Program-made: the position numbers and the translations under genes | Shown here: positions 13,601 to 22,685 of the stretch, one piece after another | Layout of the letters: the number at the start of each line of letters is the position of its first letter | How positions within the stretch are numbered: the first letter of the stretch is position 1 | Notes under the pieces: generated by a model | Database searches by the model: none | Seen by the model: only the letters and a program-made list of their open reading frames with translations | What the model was told of the DNA's origin: nothing | NCBI RefSeq assembly: GCF_002899455.1 | Contig: NZ_PPFB01000001.1 | Span: 930,001-994,000 of the forward strand | Source of the DNA: Streptomyces sp. DH-12 | Lineage (GTDB): Bacteria; Actinomycetota; Actinomycetes; Streptomycetales; Streptomycetaceae | Direction of reading: 5' to 3' | DNA: 64,000 nucleotides

Positions 13601-14971
13601 CTGGCCGGCCACGGCTTCGGCCGACCTGCCCGACAGCACCCACGGCACCGCACCCGTGCCGGACGCGGCGGCAGGCGGACCCTCCGCAGGCCCGGTGCGC
13701 CAGTCCGACAGCACGACGTGGCAGTTCGTACCCCCCACGCCGAACGAGCTGACGCCTCCGTAGAGCGGTTCGTCCGGCCGCGGCCATGCCTCGACGCCGC
13801 GCTGCACGACCAGCTTCAACGCGTCGAAGGGGATGTCGGGGTTCGGGGTCTCGAAGTTGAGGCTCGGCACGAGCTCGCGGTGACGGATGCAGAGCGCCGC
13901 CTTCAGCAGGCCGACGATGCCGGCGGCACCCTCCAGGTGCCCGACGTTCGTCTTCACCGATCCGACCCGCAGTGCGGCTCCGTCCGCGCGGCCGTCACCG
14001 AGTACCGCGCCCAGAGCCGACGCCTCGATCGGGTCGCCCACTTTGGTGCCCGTGCCGTGCAGTTCGACGTACTGGACCTGCTCGGCGGCCACGCCGGCAC
14101 GCCGGTACGCCTGCCGCAGGACCTCCTGCTGGCCGGCCGAACTGGGCACGGTGAGGCCCTCGGTGGTCCCGTCGTTGTTCATCGCGCTGCCGCGCAGCAC
14201 GCAGTAGACCGGGTCTCCGTCCGCCACGGCGGCGTGCAGTGGCTTGAGCAGGACGAACGCACCGCCCTCACCGCGTACGTATCCGTTCGCCCTCGCGTCG
14301 AACGTGAAGCTGAGGCCGTCCGGTGACAGGGCGCCGAGCCGCTCGGCGCTGGTGGTGCTGTCCGGCACCAGGTTGAGGCTGACCCCGCCGGCCAGGGCCA
14401 TGGTGGACTCGCTGCGGCGCAGGCTCTCGGCTGCCAGGTGCACGGCGACCAGTGAGGAGGACTGGCCGGTGTCCACGGCCGCGCTCGGTCCGTGCAGACC
14501 CAGGGTGTAGGAGATCCGGTTGGCGATGACACCACGGTTGAGACCGGTCAGGGTGTGGCGGGTGACACCGTCGCCCCCGTGCTGACGCGTGAGCGCGGCG
14601 TAGTCGTCGGCGATGACACCAACGAAGACACCGGTCCGGCTGTCGGCGAGAGCAGACGGGAGGATCCTGGCGTCCTCCAGCGCCTCCCAGGCCAGCTCCA
14701 GCATCAGCCGCTGCTGCGGGTCCATCGACGCCGCCTCACGCGGGCTGACGCCGAAGAAGCCCGCGTCGAAGCCGCTGACGTCCTCCAGATAGCCCCCCGG
14801 CCGGGAGGGCAGTCCGGGGCGCCCCGCCGGGGGCGCGCCGATCGCACTGCGGCCCTCGCGCAGCAGCCGCCACAGTTGCGCGGGGTTCTCCGCATGCGGC
14901 AGTCGGCAGGACATACCGACGACGGCGATCGCCTCGGCCGATACCGACGTGTCAGCTTGGAATTCAACCAT
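1..14971 (-). CDS. Modular type I polyketide synthase: KSQ loading module plus two full modules and the start of a third (3' end outside window)
   Basis: This gene starts at ATG 14971 and is still open at base 1, giving 4990 codons in the window. Domains in order are KSQ-AT-ACP, KS-AT-DH-KR-ACP, KS-AT-DH-KR-ACP, and KS followed by the first residues of an AT. The loading ketosynthase has VDTGQSSS with Gln170 in place of the nucleophilic Cys, so it should decarboxylate the loaded extender to prime the chain. The three extending KS domains keep TACSSS (Cys1186, Cys2893, Cys4614). Carrier-protein serines lie at about residues 939, 2661 and 4383 in GFDS motifs. From AT motifs the start unit should be propionyl, then malonyl, then methylmalonyl, with a double bond after each of modules 1 and 2. 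The upstream C5N cassette points to a polyene amide. There is no thioesterase in the visible part. Family assignment is certain; the product is inferred. Confidence 0.97.
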   Translation of the reverse strand, partial: MVEFQADTSVSAEAIAVVGMSCRLPHAENPAQLWRLLREGRSAIGAPPAGRPGLPSRPGGYLEDVSGFDAGFFGVSPREAASMDPQQRLMLELAWEALEDARILPSALADSRTGVFVGVIADDYAALTRQHGGDGVTRHTLTGLNRGVIANRISYTLGLHGPSAAVDTGQSSSLVAVHLAAESLRRSESTMALAGGVSLNLVPDSTTSAERLGALSPDGLSFTFDARANGYVRGEGGAFVLLKPLHAAVADGDPVYCVLRGSAMNNDGTTEGLTVPSSAGQQEVLRQAYRRAGVAAEQVQYVELHGTGTKVGDPIEASALGAVLGDGRADGAALRVGSVKTNVGHLEGAAGIVGLLKAALCIRHRELVPSLNFETPNPDIPFDALKLVVQRGVEAWPRPDEPLYGGVSSFGVGGTNCHVVLSDWRTGPAEGPPAAASGTGAVPWVLSGRSAEAVAGQAGRLVSYLEERPELDAAAVGRSLAASRARFDHRAVVVGQTPDELLAGVRALAEGLPAAGVVTGRAVPGGPGRTVFVFPGQGSQWRGMAVGLVEVSPVFAARLRECERALAPFTEWSLLDVLRGVEGAPGFDRVDVVQPALWAVMVSLAALWRSVGVEPDAVVGHSQGEIAAAVVSGALSLEDAAKVVALRSRAIVRLAGTGGMVSVALPAGEVGELVARWDGAIDIAAHNGPRSTVVSGDPEALADLVARGEAEGYRARTIKVDYASHSAHVDLLRDELRELLADVTPRAGDIPFFSTVTGQPLDGTELDGSYWFSNLRRTVRLEEATRALLDDGHHVFIEVSAHPVLTSALSETAEEAGVGGTIVVGSLRRDDGGQDRFLTSVAEAHANGVEVDWERLLPGPGLVDLPTYAFQREHYWLEGPAAGPAPVRTAVARRSGRKRSAPRGDALELVRAHAAAVLGHGSARDVDIDTTFKDLGFDSVSSVELRNALNRATGLSLPAGLLFDHPTPAVLAAHLGAQLPDLAEDPDEELYEDLYEGQDQGLDDDAYAAVALDEPIAIVGMACRLPGGVASPADLWNLVSDEADAIGAFPANRGWDLDALFTDDPDSPGTTYATQGGFLHDADRFDAEFFGISPREAAAMEPQQRLLLETAWEALEQAGIDPAALRGTRTGVYVGATAQEYGPRLHEPSGGHDGYLLTGNTASVASGRLAYTFGLEGPAVTVDTACSSSLVALHLAARSLRQGESSMALAGGVSVMATPGMFVEFSRQRGLSPDGRCKAFSSSADGTGWAEGVGLLVLERLSDAERNGHRVLAVIRGSAVNQDGASNGLAAPNGPAQERVIRAALADARLSASEVDAVEAHGTGTRLGDPIEAQALLATYGQDREEPLRLGSLKSNVGHTQAAAGVAGVIKMVMAMRHGVLPATLHVDEATPHVDWSAGAVELLTRAEQWPERGRPRRAAVSSFGISGTNAHLIVEQVTETEAPVAEPSVPGPVPWVVSGRSRAALSEQAQRLVSFLEERPELDAAAVGRALAVSRARFAHRAVVVGETREELLDALRTLTPGEAASAGPVAFLFSGQGSQRVGMGRELYAAEPVFAAAFDEVAEALDVHLDRSLAEVIEGEPELLRRTLYTQPALFAVEVALFRLLTRYGVTPDYLVGHSVGELAAAHVADVLSLQDAARLVCARARLMEGVAEGGAMAALNAGEARVAGWLEGRSGVEVAGVNSPAATVISGDETAVLDVLELARGEGVRATRLKVSHAFHSAHLDGMLAELTEIARTLTHSAPRIPVVSNVTGEVVEEFTPEYWAVQARSAVRFADGIATLTGLGVTAFVELGPDGTLAALTGECLDGAEGVVTVPVLRKDRPEKRSLLAALGAVHAHGAGVDWERFLPGSRVVELPTYAFQRERFWLDAPRSGDAAGLGLTAVDHPLLAAVITEPDGDAVQFSASVSSSSHPWLVDHAIGGTVLVPGTVFLELAGAAAEQLGYAGVEELTLQAPLALPGTTGAQLRLAVDRADVRGDRRFTVYARTGEEQWTAHATGLLTSAVPSPGVSLETWPPAGATPVPLDGVYDRLGDLGYGYGPAFQGLRAAWRAGDDLFAEAVLPEQLHPGAARFGVHPALLDAVLHPLVLEAAASAQDDTTIRLPFSFAGFAPHAVGATVVRVHWTRTGQDTARLALADGAGAPVATIESVTLRPVARDRIAVAGPAVESLYRVAWEPVPAAEPVAGRRWVRLGEAPYADLAALGAALDAGSDVPEFVVIGERELVDEGIGDVLDRTHSTASRGLETVQEWLAAPRFADSRLVLVVPDGALHTAPLVGLIRTAQTEQPGRLVLAHVDEGGAELLPTVLASGEPEVAVRGGALFVPRLTRAEGVAAGVAENLDPEGTVLVTGALGTLGRLVTRRLVTHHGARHLLLVSRRGGGTPGAAEFVAELAEAGARARVAACDVSDLGALAGLLDEVAAERPLTAVVHTAGVLDDTTVASLSAGQLERVMRPKVDAAWNLHRLTESHGLASFVMFSSIAGLMGNAGQANYAAANTFLDALAQHRRARNLPATSLAWSLWDSADGMAATLTDADVARWKRSGIVPLTPELGLDLFDAALASAEPLLVPAELDLRALRTRAAENTLPELFTGLVRVRRRQAATAGAGSSWAGRLNALGAEERAQAVLRTVRETVGLVLGHGAGAGIDPVKAFMDIGFDSLMGVELRNRLSAVTGLRLPTTLVFDHPSPRAVADFLLDRLDATGTAVVPSVAAHAQGTDEPIAVVGMGCRYPGGVSSPEDLWRLVAEGRDAIDEFPADRGWDVESLYDPDPDKTGTSYTRKGGFLYGSADFDAEFFGLSPREAIATDPQQRVLLEVAWEALERAGVDPASLRGSSTGVYAGVMYNDYGSRLGHAPEGFEGHLLTGTISSVLSGRVAYTFGLEGPAVTLDTACSSSLVAVHLATQALRQGECSMALAGGVTVMSTPTTFVEFSRQRGLSPDGTCKSFAASADGTGWGEGAGMLVLERLSDAQRLGHTVLGVIRGSAVNQDGASNGLTAPNGPSQERVIRQALANARLAPHEVDAVEAHGTGTRLGDPIEANALLATYGQEREEPLRLGSVKSNIGHTQAAAGVAGIIKMLMAMRHGELAPTLHVDEPTPHVDWSAGAVELVTERRPWPEVARPRRAAVSSFGISGTNAHVVLEQGPEPAATGEPVVAGLPLVVSAKSEAALAARAGQVRELLAPETVDPARVASALATRAPHLPFRAAVSGAGRDELLAGLDALASGGPAPNLVRGTVTSPGTTVFVFPGQGSQWRGMAVGLVEVSPVFAARLGECERALAPFTEWSLLDVLRGVEGAPGFDRVDVVQPALWAVMVSLAALWRSVGVEPDAVVGHSQGEIAAAVVSGALSLEDAAKVVALRSRAIVRLAGTGGMVSVALPAGEVGELVARWDGAIDIAAHNGPRSVVVAGEVTALEELVAHCKANGLRAKRIPVDYASHSAHVDSVRDELLDALSSLTPRAVDVPFLSTVTGQPLDGTELDGSYWFSNLRRTVRLEEATRTLLAQGHRVFIEASAHPVLTVALQETIDDTPYDSAVTVPSLHRDEGGIDDFLASAAQAHVSGAPLDWTAVVGGPGAVVDLPTYPFQRRRHWLEGPASAGDAGGLGMAAERHPLIGAALWTADQDKLVLSGRISLTTQPWLADHAVAGTVLLPGTAFVDLAIRAGDHTGLDELDELTLQAPLVLAGRGGVQLQVVVDAPDEEGRRALSVHSRPEPEPDAAAVHPWTLHATGVLGHAKEGPAVQAGTPWPPAGAEPVDLTAAYDTLAERGFQYGPAFQGLRALWRADREMFAEVALPEGVAPGEFGIHPALLDAALHPLALAEDSRLALPFAWTGVRLYAVDAGVVRVRITPEGSGAALSLADASGAPIASVRTLGLRAVDPARIAGSGAPRRPLLQVEWTTAPEAAPATGWAVVGASGPGLPAPLGSYPDLAGTVGAPPLVVVPFPGEDGPGAVAHRALRLAQEWLAEERFADSRLVFVTRDATTARTEAGLGSAPVWGLVRTAMAEHPGRFGLLDLTDWDVSEAELGRALAVPDAQVSLRDGALLVPRLVTSPTAGDDTVPALDPAGTVLVTGATGTLGRLFARHLVTAHGARHLLLVSRRGRDAAGMPELEAELAAHGAAVSVVACDTADRTAVAALLDAIPSEHPLTAVLHTAGVLDDGTLHALTARQLDDVLRPKVDAARHLHELTADLDLDAFVLFSSLAGTVGTAGQANYAAANTYLDALAHHRQALGLPGTSLAWGLWAEGSGMTGHLTDADLARMARGGIAPLGSEQGLALFDAALATRRPMLVPALLDYTGLRARSEDGTLPALFHGLVRPARRTAAGERAGGNSLRERLAPLAPQDQERALLELVRGVVASVLGHTDAGQVAPDRAFNELGFDSLKAVELRNRLNAATGLKLPATLVFDHPSTVELAGFLRTELLGRDAAPAEAEPAVGASDEPIAIVAMACRYPGQVSSPEELWALLSDERDAIGPFPDDRGWDLDGLYDADPDHMGTSYTRHGGFLYDAPQFDPELFGVSAREATAIDPQQRLLLEICWEAFERAGIDPASLKGSRTGVFAGVMANDYAARLKDAPEALEGYLSVGSTVSVASGRVAYTFGLQGPAITVDTACSSSLVSLHLAAQALRNGECGLALAGGVTVLAAPTLFVEFSRQRGLAPDGRCKSFSAQADGAAWAEGAGILLLERLSDARRNGRRVLGVIRGTAVNQDGASNGLTAPNGSSQERVIRQALTNAGLTAADVDALEAHGTGTTLGDPIEARAVLATYGQERTAPLLMGSLKSNIGHSQAAAGVAGVIKMVMAMEHGVLPRSLHIDEPSPHVDWSAGAVELLTEAVPWPESDRSRRAGVSSFGISGTNAHVIVEEPPAEGVAPPAAPMPVVPLLLSAHNDAALLAQADRVGAALAGAARGDLAPAGRTLAFGRAGLPHRAVVVASTVTEAVDGCAAPAVRGTPVDGRTAFLFTGQGSQRIGMGRELYTAYPAYAAALDAV
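1740..6815 (-). other. PKS module 2: KS-AT(methylmalonyl)-DH-KR-ACP
   Basis: The KS has Cys2893. The AT has GHSQGE with Ser3336 and YASH near 4651-4670, so methylmalonyl-CoA is expected. The DH keeps HxxxGxxxxP (His3643) and DAALH (Asp3811). The KR has [11 protein letters not shown] and Tyr4215. The ACP serine is Ser4383. The module should add a methyl-branched alkene. Much of the AT is nearly identical to the loading-module AT. Confidence 0.88.
4764..5243. repeat. Near-identical AT block, copy in module 2
   Basis: These 480 bases match 12906-13385 at a constant offset of 8142, with only a couple of differences seen by eye near base 5153. The block covers the N-terminal two thirds of the AT including GHSQGE. 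A second identical stretch at about 4484-4573 keeps the same offset. Between the two lies a more divergent part that holds the YASH region. This mosaic suggests recent duplication or gene conversion. Confidence 0.9.
6890..11936 (-). other. PKS module 1: KS-AT(malonyl)-DH-KR-ACP
   Basis: The KS has Cys1186. The AT has GHSVGE with Ser1621 and the HAFH motif near 9800-9817, which indicates malonyl-CoA. The DH carries HxxxGxxxxP with His1921 and the DxxxH motif with Asp2083, so it looks active. The KR has TGALGTLG, an LDD motif (B-type reduction) and Tyr2494. The ACP serine is Ser2661. I see no enoylreductase between DH and KR. The module should add two carbons and leave an alkene, probably trans because B-type KR plus DH usually gives that. 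Confidence 0.88.
12030..14940 (-). other. PKS loading module KSQ-AT-ACP, methylmalonyl-type (propionate starter)
   Basis: The KS-like domain covers about residues 12-420. It keeps the two histidine motifs (ELHGTGT and NVGHLEG) but carries Gln170 instead of Cys, the KSQ signature of decarboxylating loading modules. The AT follows with GHSQGE and the YASH specificity motif near 12797-12808, which in this family reads methylmalonyl-CoA. The ACP has GFDS with Ser939. Together these predict methylmalonyl loading and decarboxylation to a propionyl starter. An acidic stretch rich in Asp/Glu links the ACP to the next KS. Confidence 0.9.
12906..13385. repeat. Near-identical AT block, copy in loading module
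   Basis: This is the partner of 4764-5243 in the loading-module AT. The matching flanking stretch here is about 12626-12715. Both ATs have YASH and the same predicted substrate, which would make sequence exchange between them neutral for product structure. Confidence 0.9.
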
Positions 14972-15016
14972 GGTCGAGTACGCCCTACCTGTTGATCCGT
15001 ACGATTCCTGAGCGGG

Positions 15017-15053
15017 GGCACAGCACCCGTAGCCGTGCCGCGGGTGCTGTGCC
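15017..15053 (-). terminator. Hairpin between acyl-CoA ligase and PKS genes
   Basis: A perfect 13-bp stem (GGCACAGCACCCG paired with its complement) with an 11-nt loop lies in the 91-bp gap between the ligase stop and the PKS start. No U-tract follows, as is common in Streptomyces. It could terminate the C5N operon or attenuate transcription into the PKS gene. Confidence 0.6.
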
Positions 15054-15062
15054 GATGTGCTT

Positions 15063-16616
15063 CTATTTCGTCTGCGACGACGAGCCGGCCGGCTCGTAGG
15101 CCGCGACCAGCATCCGTTTGAGGACTTTTCCGCTGGATCCCAACGGGAGGGCGTCGGTGAACTCGACGCGCCGTGGGTATTTGTACGCGGAAAGGCGCTG
15201 TCTGCCCCATTCGATGATCTCGGCATCCGTTCCGGCGGTGATGTCCTCCGGCCGGACAGGCACGACAACCGCCCAGACCTCTTCACCGAGTTCCGGGTGC
15301 GGGACACCGATGACCGCCACCTGCGCGACGGCCGGATGCCCGGCGAGGATCTCCTCGATCTCACGCGGATAGACGTTGTAGCCACCGCGGAGAATCAGGT
15401 CCTTCTTCCGGCCCACGACCGAGAGGTAACCGTCACCGTCCAGCGTCCCGAGATCACCGGTGAGGAACCAACCGTCGGTCAGGACCTCGGCGGTGATGTC
15501 CGGGCGACCGAGATATCCGGCCATGACGTTCGGACCGCGCACCACGATCTCGCCCACCTCGCCGGCCGGCAGGAGATCGATCCTGTCGGTGTTCGGCCGG
15601 GCTATACCGACCGTGACGCCGGTGATGGGAACACCGACCGTTCCGGGGCGGAACGTCACGCCCGGATAGTGATAGGCCACGCTGCACGAGGTCTCGGTCA
15701 TCCCGTAGCCCTCGTACACAGGACATCCGAACGTGCTCCGGACCTCTTCGAGGGTCTTCACCGGGAGCGCCGATCCTCCGCTGTACACGCGGTCGAGCCG
15801 AGGGGCCTGCTCACCCCGCGCCACCGCGTCGAGCAGCTTGACGTACATGGTCGGTACGCCCATGAACACCGTGCACCGGTATTCCGTCATCAGCACGAGT
15901 GCCTCCCGCCCGGAGAACCTCGGCATCAGGACGATGGAGATACCGGCGCGGAAGCCGGTCAGCATGCCGCAGATCTGACCGAAGCCGTGCGACAGCGGCA
16001 GACAGCCGAGCAACACGTCGTCACTCCGGAACATGTACGGAGTGGTGACCATCCTCTCGACGTTGTGCAGGATGTTCCGATGGGTGAGCATCACCCCTTT
16101 CGGCTCACCCGTCGTGCCGGACGTGTAGAACACGACCGCGACGTCGTCGGCTTCCCGCACCGCGGCATCGTCGATCGGCGCCGTGTCCTGTGCCGCGCTC
16201 TCCAGGTCGACCGTGCCCTCGGGGCCCGGCCCGACGGTCAGGAGCACCGTGCCGAGCGGCTCCGCCGCCTCTCTCGCCCCGGCGAGCAGGGGGGCGTCGC
16301 ACACCAGGAAACGGGCGTCGGCATCGGTCAGTACGTGATCGATCTCCGAGGGGGTCGACATGACGTTCAGCGGGACCACGACGGCGTCGGCCGCTAGCAC
16401 GCCGAAGTACACGATGGGGAACCGCGGGGTGTCGGCCAGGAGCATGGCGACCGCGTCTCCCGGCCGCACCCCTTCGGCCCGCAGTACGGCGGCGTAGCGA
16501 CGTGCCTGGTCCCACAGCCACCCGTAGGTGACACGCTCGGAGCCCTGGATCACGGCCGGGTGGTCGGGTCGCCACGCCGCCGCGCCGGCGAGTACGCCTG
16601 CGACGGACATGGTCAT
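15063..16616 (-). CDS. Acyl-CoA ligase of the C5N cassette
   Basis: This 517-residue ANL-superfamily enzyme has the AMP-binding P-loop [11 protein letters not shown], the EGYGMTETS motif, TGDLG and the C-terminal catalytic lysine motif SSGKVLKR. In C5N pathways such a ligase converts 5-aminolevulinate to its CoA thioester, which the partner ALAS cyclises to 2-amino-3-hydroxycyclopent-2-enone. The ATG at 16616 overlaps the ALAS stop (ATGA), so translation is probably coupled; an alternative ATG lies two codons downstream. The role follows from the neighbours; sequence alone would only say acyl-CoA synthetase. Confidence 0.88.
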   Translation of the reverse strand: MTMSVAGVLAGAAAWRPDHPAVIQGSERVTYGWLWDQARRYAAVLRAEGVRPGDAVAMLLADTPRFPIVYFGVLAADAVVVPLNVMSTPSEIDHVLTDADARFLVCDAPLLAGAREAAEPLGTVLLTVGPGPEGTVDLESAAQDTAPIDDAAVREADDVAVVFYTSGTTGEPKGVMLTHRNILHNVERMVTTPYMFRSDDVLLGCLPLSHGFGQICGMLTGFRAGISIVLMPRFSGREALVLMTEYRCTVFMGVPTMYVKLLDAVARGEQAPRLDRVYSGGSALPVKTLEEVRSTFGCPVYEGYGMTETSCSVAYHYPGVTFRPGTVGVPITGVTVGIARPNTDRIDLLPAGEVGEIVVRGPNVMAGYLGRPDITAEVLTDGWFLTGDLGTLDGDGYLSVVGRKKDLILRGGYNVYPREIEEILAGHPAVAQVAVIGVPHPELGEEVWAVVVPVRPEDITAGTDAEIIEWGRQRLSAYKYPRRVEFTDALPLGSSGKVLKRMLVAAYEPAGSSSQTK

Positions 16617-17881
16617 CCGGCGGTGCGGGCGCCGCGACCCCGGAGACCGGACGTGGCCCACTCCCGTGCACTCGCGGTCGGGATGTCCAGTTCCTTCCAG
16701 ATCCCGTGCAGGGCGTCGGCGAAGGTCTCGACATCCTTCTGCTCGTGCACGGCGGACGGAGCGATCCGCAGGATCTCCTCGCCCGCGGGCACGCTGGGGG
16801 CGTTGATGGACTGGACGTAGATCCCGTGCTGCTCGAACAGCAGCCGGGACGCCCGCTTGCACAGTTCGTCGTCACCGACGAAGGCCGCGACGATGTGGGA
16901 GTCCGTCGAGATGAACGGGATGTCGGCCGCGATCAGAAGGCTGTGCAGCAGCCGCGCGTTCGCCGCGAGGGCCTTCCGCTCGGCATCGGAGGACCGCAGG
17001 TACTGGACCGACGCCAGCGCGGCAGCCGCGACCGCCGGCGGCGGCGAGGTGGTGAAGACGAACGAGCGCGAGTAGGTCCGCACCGCGTCCACGAGGGCCG
17101 CCGGGCCCGCGATGTAGCCGCCGACCGTCCCGTACCCCTTCGCCAAGGTACCCATCACGACCGTGAACCGGTCTGCGATGCCTTCCTGCGCGGCGATTCC
17201 GGCGCCCTGCGGTCCGTACATGCCGACCGCGTGGACCTCGTCGATGAAGGTGGTGGCACCGTACTTGTCCGCGATGTCGGCGATCTCGGCGAGCGCCGCG
17301 ACGTTGCCCGACATGGAATAGACCGATTCCACGACGATGAGCTTCGGGCAGTCGGCGGGAGCAGCCGCAATCAGTTCTTCCAGGTGGGCGACGTCGTTGT
17401 GCCTGAAGATGTGCTTCTTCGCGCCGCTGTGCCGGAGGCCGTCGATGATCGAGGCGTGGTTCTTCGCGTCGGAGAACACGACGGTGTCTTCCGGCAGCCC
17501 CGCCAGCACGCTGAGGGAGCCCTCGTTGGCGGTGTATCCCGAGGTGAAGAGGAGAGCGGATTCCTTGCCGTGCAGATCCGCCAGCTCATTTTCGAGAAGG
17601 ACGTGGTAGTGGTTGGTCCCGCCGATGTTCCGGGAACCTCCGGAGCCCACACCATGGGTGCCTATCGCGGCGTGCATGGCGGCGATGGCCTGGCTGTTCT
17701 GACCCATTCCCAGGTAGTCGTTGCTGCACCAGACGCTTACTTCCGAATCCACCCCGTCGCGCCGCGCAGTGGCCATGGGGTAATCACCGGAACGCCGGCC
17801 GATCTCCAGGAACTCCCGCTTGCTTCCGGCGAGATCGCCGGCGGTGGTCCCACTCAGATATGATGCCAGGTGAACGTTCAT
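16613..17881 (-). CDS. 5-Aminolevulinate synthase, cyclising C5N type
   Basis: This 422-residue alpha-oxoamine synthase family PLP enzyme makes 5-aminolevulinate from glycine and succinyl-CoA. In secondary-metabolite cassettes it also cyclises 5-aminolevulinyl-CoA to the C5N unit. Visible motifs include [15 protein letters not shown] near the N-terminal third, DAKNHAS, the Asp-containing FIDEVHAVG and the PLP lysine in TLAKGYG. Most Streptomyces make haem precursor through the glutamate route, so an ALAS beside a ligase and an amide synthetase is strong evidence for C5N production. It is not expected to be the housekeeping haem enzyme. Confidence 0.92.
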   Translation of the reverse strand: MNVHLASYLSGTTAGDLAGSKREFLEIGRRSGDYPMATARRDGVDSEVSVWCSNDYLGMGQNSQAIAAMHAAIGTHGVGSGGSRNIGGTNHYHVLLENELADLHGKESALLFTSGYTANEGSLSVLAGLPEDTVVFSDAKNHASIIDGLRHSGAKKHIFRHNDVAHLEELIAAAPADCPKLIVVESVYSMSGNVAALAEIADIADKYGATTFIDEVHAVGMYGPQGAGIAAQEGIADRFTVVMGTLAKGYGTVGGYIAGPAALVDAVRTYSRSFVFTTSPPPAVAAAALASVQYLRSSDAERKALAANARLLHSLLIAADIPFISTDSHIVAAFVGDDELCKRASRLLFEQHGIYVQSINAPSVPAGEEILRIAPSAVHEQKDVETFADALHGIWKELDIPTASAREWATSGLRGRGARTAG

Positions 17882-17938
17882 TCACTCGCCTTCTCGACGT
17901 AGTGGTCGGATTGACCTGCGAACCGAAGGTTTCACGGT

Positions 17939-19522
17939 CTAGGAATACTGGGACTTCAGGAGCACCTTGTCGGGCTTGCCGTTGCTGTTCATCGGCAGAG
18001 CGCTCAGGACGTGTACTTTCTCGGGCACGTGAATCGGAGAAAGCCTCTCAGCGATCCGAGTACGGATGTCTTCCACGTCGACCACCTCGGCCGGGTCGCA
18101 TTCGACAGCGGCGTGGATGTGATCGCTTCCATCCTCGTCCTGCACGCCGTAGACGGCCGCGTGCAGAACTCCGGGGTGGGAGAGGATTTCCGCCTCGAGA
18201 ACGATGGGATGAACCTTGACGCCGCCGACCTTGATGACGTGGGCCACCCGCCCCAGGAGAGTCAGATAGCCCCGCTCGTCGAGGCACCCGATATCACCGG
18301 TGAAATACCAGCCGTCCCGAATGACCTGTGCAGTCAATTCCGGGTTTCCGTTGTAGCCGTCCATCATCTGAGGCGAGCGGACACGGACCTCGCCGATCTC
18401 CCCCGGCGCCAACTGCGCGCCGGTATTCGAGTTGCAGACGGCGACCTCCACCTCGGGAAAGGGCCGGCCGACCGTGGCCGCGAGTTCCGGGTCACCGTGC
18501 TCCAGAGGAGTCAGGATCGTGATCCGGCCGCTCTCACTCGTGGCGTAACCCTGCGCCATGGCAGGGCCGAACAGCTGAAAAGCCTGTGCGATGCGCGCGG
18601 GTGCCGCAGGGCTGCCGCCGTAGACGATCCGCTTCAGCGAGGACAGGCCCGCGGCTTCCAGATCGGCAGTGTCACGAATTCCTCGCCCAGCCAGATGGTC
18701 CATGACCTGGAACACGTGGTTCGTCGCCATGAACGTCCACGAGATCTCCTTCTCGGCGGAGACGGTGTCCACGAACTTTTCCGCATCGAAGCTCTCATGG
18801 AGATGGAGCGCTCCGTCCAGCGCGAAGACCGCGTCCACCATCGCGGCGACGCCGTGACTCAGCGGGGTCGTCACCAGGATCGACGCACAGTCGTATTCAC
18901 GACCGACATCCATCCACGCACGTACCGTGGCTTCCCACGCGCGGCCCGACAGCCGGATGCCCTTGGGCCGGCCGGTGCTGCCACTCGTGAAGCCGATGAA
19001 GGCCAGCGCCTGCGGATCCCATGACGCGAGCTCCGGGGCACCCATACCCTCGGCCAGGCCGGCCTCCCCGCGTCCCCCGTCCTGAACGCGCGTAAGAGGA
19101 AGCCCACAGGCCTCGGCCAGCTCGGTCGCGCGCTCCGAGCACTCCGCGTCGGCATAGAGGGTCACCGCATCGGTTTCGCGCAGGATCTGCATCTGGTGAT
19201 CCAGCGGAAGTACCGTTGTCCTGGTACCCGGATTGGTGGTTCGCAGATAACACACGGCGCCGCCGAGCAGATGGGTCGCGTACCGCACGGTGAGCATCTC
19301 GGGGCTGTTGGGTGCGACGAATATCGCCACCACATCCCCCTTGCCCACTCCACGGTCGCGCAGCGCAAGGAATGCATCCGTGACGGACCGGACAATTTCG
19401 CCACCGGAGAACGCTTTACCGCGCCAATGAACGACATCCTGATTCGGCGTGGCTGCGAACAGCGAGAGGATCTCCGATACATAACTCCGACTTGCGCTCC
19501 ACCAATGCTGCGGCAGGCTCAT
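17939..19522 (-). CDS. AMP-forming amide synthetase joining C5N to the polyketide acid
   Basis: A 527-residue ANL enzyme with P-loop FTSGSTGRPKG and a C-terminal NGKPDK motif holding the catalytic lysine. In asukamycin and related pathways the third cassette gene activates the polyenoic acid and couples it to the amine of C5N. The gene is first in the minus-strand cassette, 57 bp before the ALAS start, and has a long untranslated region ahead of it. The assignment depends on context; a second acyl-CoA ligase role cannot be excluded by reading alone. Confidence 0.82.
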   Translation of the reverse strand: MSLPQHWWSASRSYVSEILSLFAATPNQDVVHWRGKAFSGGEIVRSVTDAFLALRDRGVGKGDVVAIFVAPNSPEMLTVRYATHLLGGAVCYLRTTNPGTRTTVLPLDHQMQILRETDAVTLYADAECSERATELAEACGLPLTRVQDGGRGEAGLAEGMGAPELASWDPQALAFIGFTSGSTGRPKGIRLSGRAWEATVRAWMDVGREYDCASILVTTPLSHGVAAMVDAVFALDGALHLHESFDAEKFVDTVSAEKEISWTFMATNHVFQVMDHLAGRGIRDTADLEAAGLSSLKRIVYGGSPAAPARIAQAFQLFGPAMAQGYATSESGRITILTPLEHGDPELAATVGRPFPEVEVAVCNSNTGAQLAPGEIGEVRVRSPQMMDGYNGNPELTAQVIRDGWYFTGDIGCLDERGYLTLLGRVAHVIKVGGVKVHPIVLEAEILSHPGVLHAAVYGVQDEDGSDHIHAAVECDPAEVVDVEDIRTRIAERLSPIHVPEKVHVLSALPMNSNGKPDKVLLKSQYS

Positions 19523-20111
19523 GGGACCTTCCTTTTACCTTGCCAACTGTCACGACGTCGTCCGATCGGGCATTCAATCTTCACCATGCGAGGGAAGGAG
19601 GCGGTAGATCGTTCGACTGGCTACAACGGAGAGCCGGAAGGCATCCCGATCGGGGTAGCCGTTCGGGGCACACGCCGGGCGGCCTCTCGGCGCGTCGGCG
19701 CACCCGGCGAGGTGACCGCACCTCCAAAGCCGGGAGGGAGCGGGAGTCCGAGGCCACCAAGCCTCCTCGGCCGACGCGCCCCGGCACCTACGGCCCGCAC
19801 CCCGCACCCCGCACCCCGCACCCCGCACCCCGCACCGAGAGGAACACCTGCCGGTCCTGCGTGGAAACAGCAGGTCAAGCCCTTCGCAATACCCCCAGTT
19901 CCCGCACTCCGCACCACTGCTCCGCCCCGATCCGCTACGCTGTTCACGTCAGCGGTCAGGTCACACCGGACGTCCGCCCGGGAAACCGAGGCGAGCACCA
20001 GCACACCCCCACTGACCAGCGGGCTTGTACATTTCGGCGGAAGATCCACTGGAACTGATCGGCACGGATGTCGCCGTCTTCTGCGACGACCTGATCAAGG
20101 ACTCCCGCACC
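19523..20111. other. Intergenic region upstream of the C5N cassette
   Basis: About 590 bases with no convincing gene. The part next to 19522 should contain the cassette promoter. It also holds a 7-mer repeat. Just before the IS a short plus-strand reading frame ends in the residues FCDDLIKDSRTY, with its stop inside the IS terminus; it may be the broken end of a gene that I cannot identify. Confidence 0.5.
19794..19835. repeat. Six tandem copies of the 7-mer CCCGCAC
   Basis: Six exact head-to-tail copies are visible. No protein context is evident. Copy number may be unstable by slippage. Confidence 0.9.
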
Positions 20112-20113
20112 TA

Positions 20114-21219
20114 TTGATCCGAAACGGTTCGGGTTCTGGGTCGTTGGTGGTGTGTGAGCGATCTGGTGGGGGACGCGCGGCATCTGTCGCCGTCGGCGCA
20201 GGAGGCCCTGCGGTTGCGGGCAGTGGCCGCGTTGGTGGCGGGGCGGGACCGTGAGGACGTCGCGGCGGTGTTCGGGGTGTCGCTGAAGGCGGTGGACGGC
20301 TGGTGGGCGAAGTGGCAGGCCGGTGGCCGGGAGTCGTTGGTCATGCGGCCGCGGGGCAAGCCGGTGGGTGTGCATCAGGTGCTGGACGAGGCCGAGCAGG
20401 CCGCCGTGCGGCAGGCCGTCCTGGATCATCGGCCCTGTGACGTGGGGCTGAGCGGGCAGTTGTGGACGCGGCGGCTGGTGGGTGAGCTGATCGCGAAGCT
20501 GTACCGGGTGCGGCTGACCGAGCCGGGGGTGGGCAAGTACCTCAAGCGGTGGGGACTGTCGTTCCAGCGGCCGGACAAGCGGGCCGTCGAGCAGGACCCG
20601 CAGGCTGTCCGGCGCTGACACGAGGAGACCTGGCCGAAGATCCGTGCGCGGGCGAAGAAGGACGGCGGCGAGATCCTCTTCGCCGACCAGGTCGGCATCC
20701 GCTCCGACCAGGTCACCGGCCGTACCTGGGGTGAGAAGGGCAGGACGCCCGTGGTGCGGCGGAGCGGGAACCGGTTCTCGGTGAACGCCATGTCGGCGAT
20801 CAGCACCAGGGGCCGGATGCACTTCATGGTCTTCGCCGAGCACTTCACCGCCGAGGTGATGTGCCGCTTCCTGGACCGGCTCGCCGGCCACTTCGACCAC
20901 AAGGTCCATCTCGTGGTCGACGGGCACTCCGCCCACCGCTCCAGGAAGGTTCGCGCCTGGCTCGCCGCCCACCCCGACGACGTCGAGCTGCACTTCTTGC
21001 CGCCGTACTCGCCCGAGCTCAACCCTGATGAGCTGGTCAACGCCGACCTCAAGCACAGCTTGCCCAAGCAGCACCGGGCCCGCGATCAAACCGAACTCGC
21101 CGCCGAGACGCGCCGATTCTTCCGCAGACGCCAGCGGCAACCGCACATCGTCTGCGGCTACTTCGGCGGCCCCACCGTCCGTTACACCCTGGACGAGAAC
21201 CCTATGAGTTTCTGATCAA
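20114..21219 (+). mobile_element. IS630-family insertion sequence
   Basis: The element is bounded by terminal inverted repeats beginning TTGATCCGAAAC on the left and, read inward from the right, TTGATCAGAAAC (11 of 12 match). The dinucleotide TA occurs directly outside both ends (20112-20113 and 21220-21221), matching the TA target duplication of IS630/Tc1-type elements. It carries one transposase frame and appears to have landed in older wreckage, since a cut ABC transporter fragment abuts its right end. Confidence 0.9.
20154..21215 (+). pseudogene. IS630-type transposase with in-frame TGA
   Basis: The frame has 353 codons with an N-terminal helix-turn-helix part and a C-terminal DDE part. 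An in-frame TGA at 20616-20618 follows AVRR, where relatives usually have Trp (TGG), so a single G-to-A change is likely. No frameshift is needed to read on to 21215. Catalytic-type residues remain: the Asp in LFADQVG, the Asp in LVVDGHSAH and the Glu in LNPDE. As it stands, only fragments of 154 residues or fewer would be made unless the stop is read through. The GTG start at 20154 is the best candidate. Confidence 0.88.
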
Positions 21220-21221
21220 TA

Positions 21222-21318
21222 TGCGGGAGGGCGAACACGGACCCGGCCGGGACGCGCAGATCGACACCGTCGAGGATGCGAGTACGGGTGCGGCGTCCAC
21301 CTGGTGGCGGATGTCCAT
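21222..21318 (-). pseudogene. 5' fragment of an ABC transporter ATPase gene, cut by the IS
   Basis: Reading leftward into the IS, the residues ILDGVDLRVPAGSVFAL are the usual beginning of an ABC ATPase just before its Walker A motif. They stop at the IS end. The nearest ATG (21318) is in another frame, so there was also a frameshift. The remainder of the gene is not seen on the other side of the IS. Confidence 0.6.
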
Positions 21319-21349
21319 GAGGAGTGGTCCTTCGGTCGGGGCGGGTTGC

Positions 21350-21735
21350 GCGGATGTCCTCCACTGGTGCCGGAAGCCGTACATCCCCATCCCGTCCACC
21401 ACGGGCAGCTTCTCGAAGAGTGCGCGGACGCGCCGGCGTTCCATCGGCTCCGTGTAGTACCCGCTCGGCCCCGCAGCAGATACCCCTCCCTCGTCGTGCC
21501 GTGCTTCTTCTCATGCCGTTCGATCGCCTCCCGGACCGAGCGAGGCAGCGGCACCTCCCGGAACTTCCCCACCTTGCGGTGCTTCAGCTTCGCCGGCCGG
21601 TGCGCGTTGGAGTGGACCTGCTCATGCACCCGGTACACGTCCTCGGCCACCAGATTGTTGATGTTCACCGCCCGAGTCTCGCCGTTACGCAGTCCACACC
21701 CCGCCGGCTTCCGTTCGGTCCAGACCGTCGCACCA
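21350..21735 (-). pseudogene. Tyrosine recombinase (integrase) remnant
   Basis: The minus strand encodes RNGETRAVNINNLV and then KLKHRKVGKFREVPLP, typical of the middle of a phage-type integrase catalytic domain. After a frameshift near 21450 it continues with MYGFRHQWRTS, resembling the RHxxW/H box. The tyrosine end is missing. It was probably part of a vanished integrative element. Confidence 0.65.
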
Positions 21736-21809
21736 TGGACGACCAGGCACCGACCCGAACGCCCGTCCCGGAATGCGTGCGGACTCGTGCTGACCAGGTG
21801 CTGACTCAC

Positions 21810-21896
21810 CTGACGATGCGCCGGGCCCGCGACGCCCTGGTCCGCGCGGCCGTCACTGAAGCCGGGTACGAGGTGGCCGAGACGGTCACCGCCTGA
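21810..21896 (+). pseudogene. Possible tail of a heavy-metal-associated (CopZ-like) domain
   Basis: The plus-strand residues ALVRAAVTEAGYEVAE resemble the C-terminal helix and strand of a metal chaperone domain. It lies beside a P-type ATPase wreck, which supports the reading. The CxxC part is absent. This is a weak call. Confidence 0.35.
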
Positions 21897-21899
21897 CAG

Positions 21900-22660
21900 C
21901 GCGTGGCGGAGCGGCCGACGACGGCGACCCGGTAGCCCTCTTCCCGTGGTTCGCGGACGAGCCGGGTCTTGTCCTCGGGGTGCAGCGGGCGTGTACGTCG
22001 TCGATGCCAGGGCGGTGGCGACGGCGCGGGCGGGTGCCTCACGGTCTCCGGTGGCCAGCACCGGCCGTACGCCCAGGCGTCGCAGCCGGTCCACGGCCCG
22101 GTAGCTGGCCGGCCGCAGTACGTCTCCGACCTCGATGAGCGCCTCGGTCATACCGTCGACGCGGACCACGACGGGCGTGTGGGCGGACGTCTCGACTGCG
22201 GACAGTGCGTCGTCCAGAGGTGCGCAGCTCGTCGCCCGGGGCCAGTCAGTACCTCCACGAGTGGTCCTTCGACGTTCCCGCGCACGCCGCGTCCCGGCAG
22301 TGCCGCGAAGCCGGTCACGTCCGGCAGCCTCCCGCCCGGTGCGGCGCGCCGGGCGTAGGCCGTGACGGTCTGGCCCAGCGGGTGCTCGGAGCCCTGTTCG
22401 ACCGTGCCCGCGAGCCTGACCGCCTGTTCCTCGCCGATGCCGCCGGGTGCGGCCGTGACCCGGGCGACGCTCATGTGCCCGGAGGTCAGGGTGCCGGTCC
22501 TGTCGAGGACCACGGCGTCGATGTGCTGCAGCCCTTCCAGGGCCTGGGGGCCGCTGACCAGCACGCCCAGTGGGGCGCCACGGCCGGTGGCTGCCATCAG
22601 GGCGGTCGGGGTGGCGAGGCCGGCCGCCGAGCCGAGGGGGCCGATGTGAGGAGGAGGCAT
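21900..22660 (-). pseudogene. Copper/heavy-metal P-type ATPase remnant
   Basis: Pieces appear in order but in changing frames: GLATPTALMAATGRGA, then the phosphorylation loop as DRTGTLTSG (usual DKTGTLT), then EHPLGQTV, then GVRPVLATGD, then PEDKTRLVRE and AVVG. The segment after AVVG that should read DGVND is lost, and the N-terminal metal-binding and membrane parts are missing. At least two frameshifts are needed. It cannot encode a working pump. Confidence 0.8.
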
Positions 22661-22685
22661 CGGAGGAGCCCGTTCACCGACCGCT

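Noticed and set aside
16613..17881. Housekeeping haem-pathway ALAS
   Set aside because: Streptomyces normally make 5-aminolevulinate from glutamyl-tRNA, and this gene is coupled to an acyl-CoA ligase beside a PKS.
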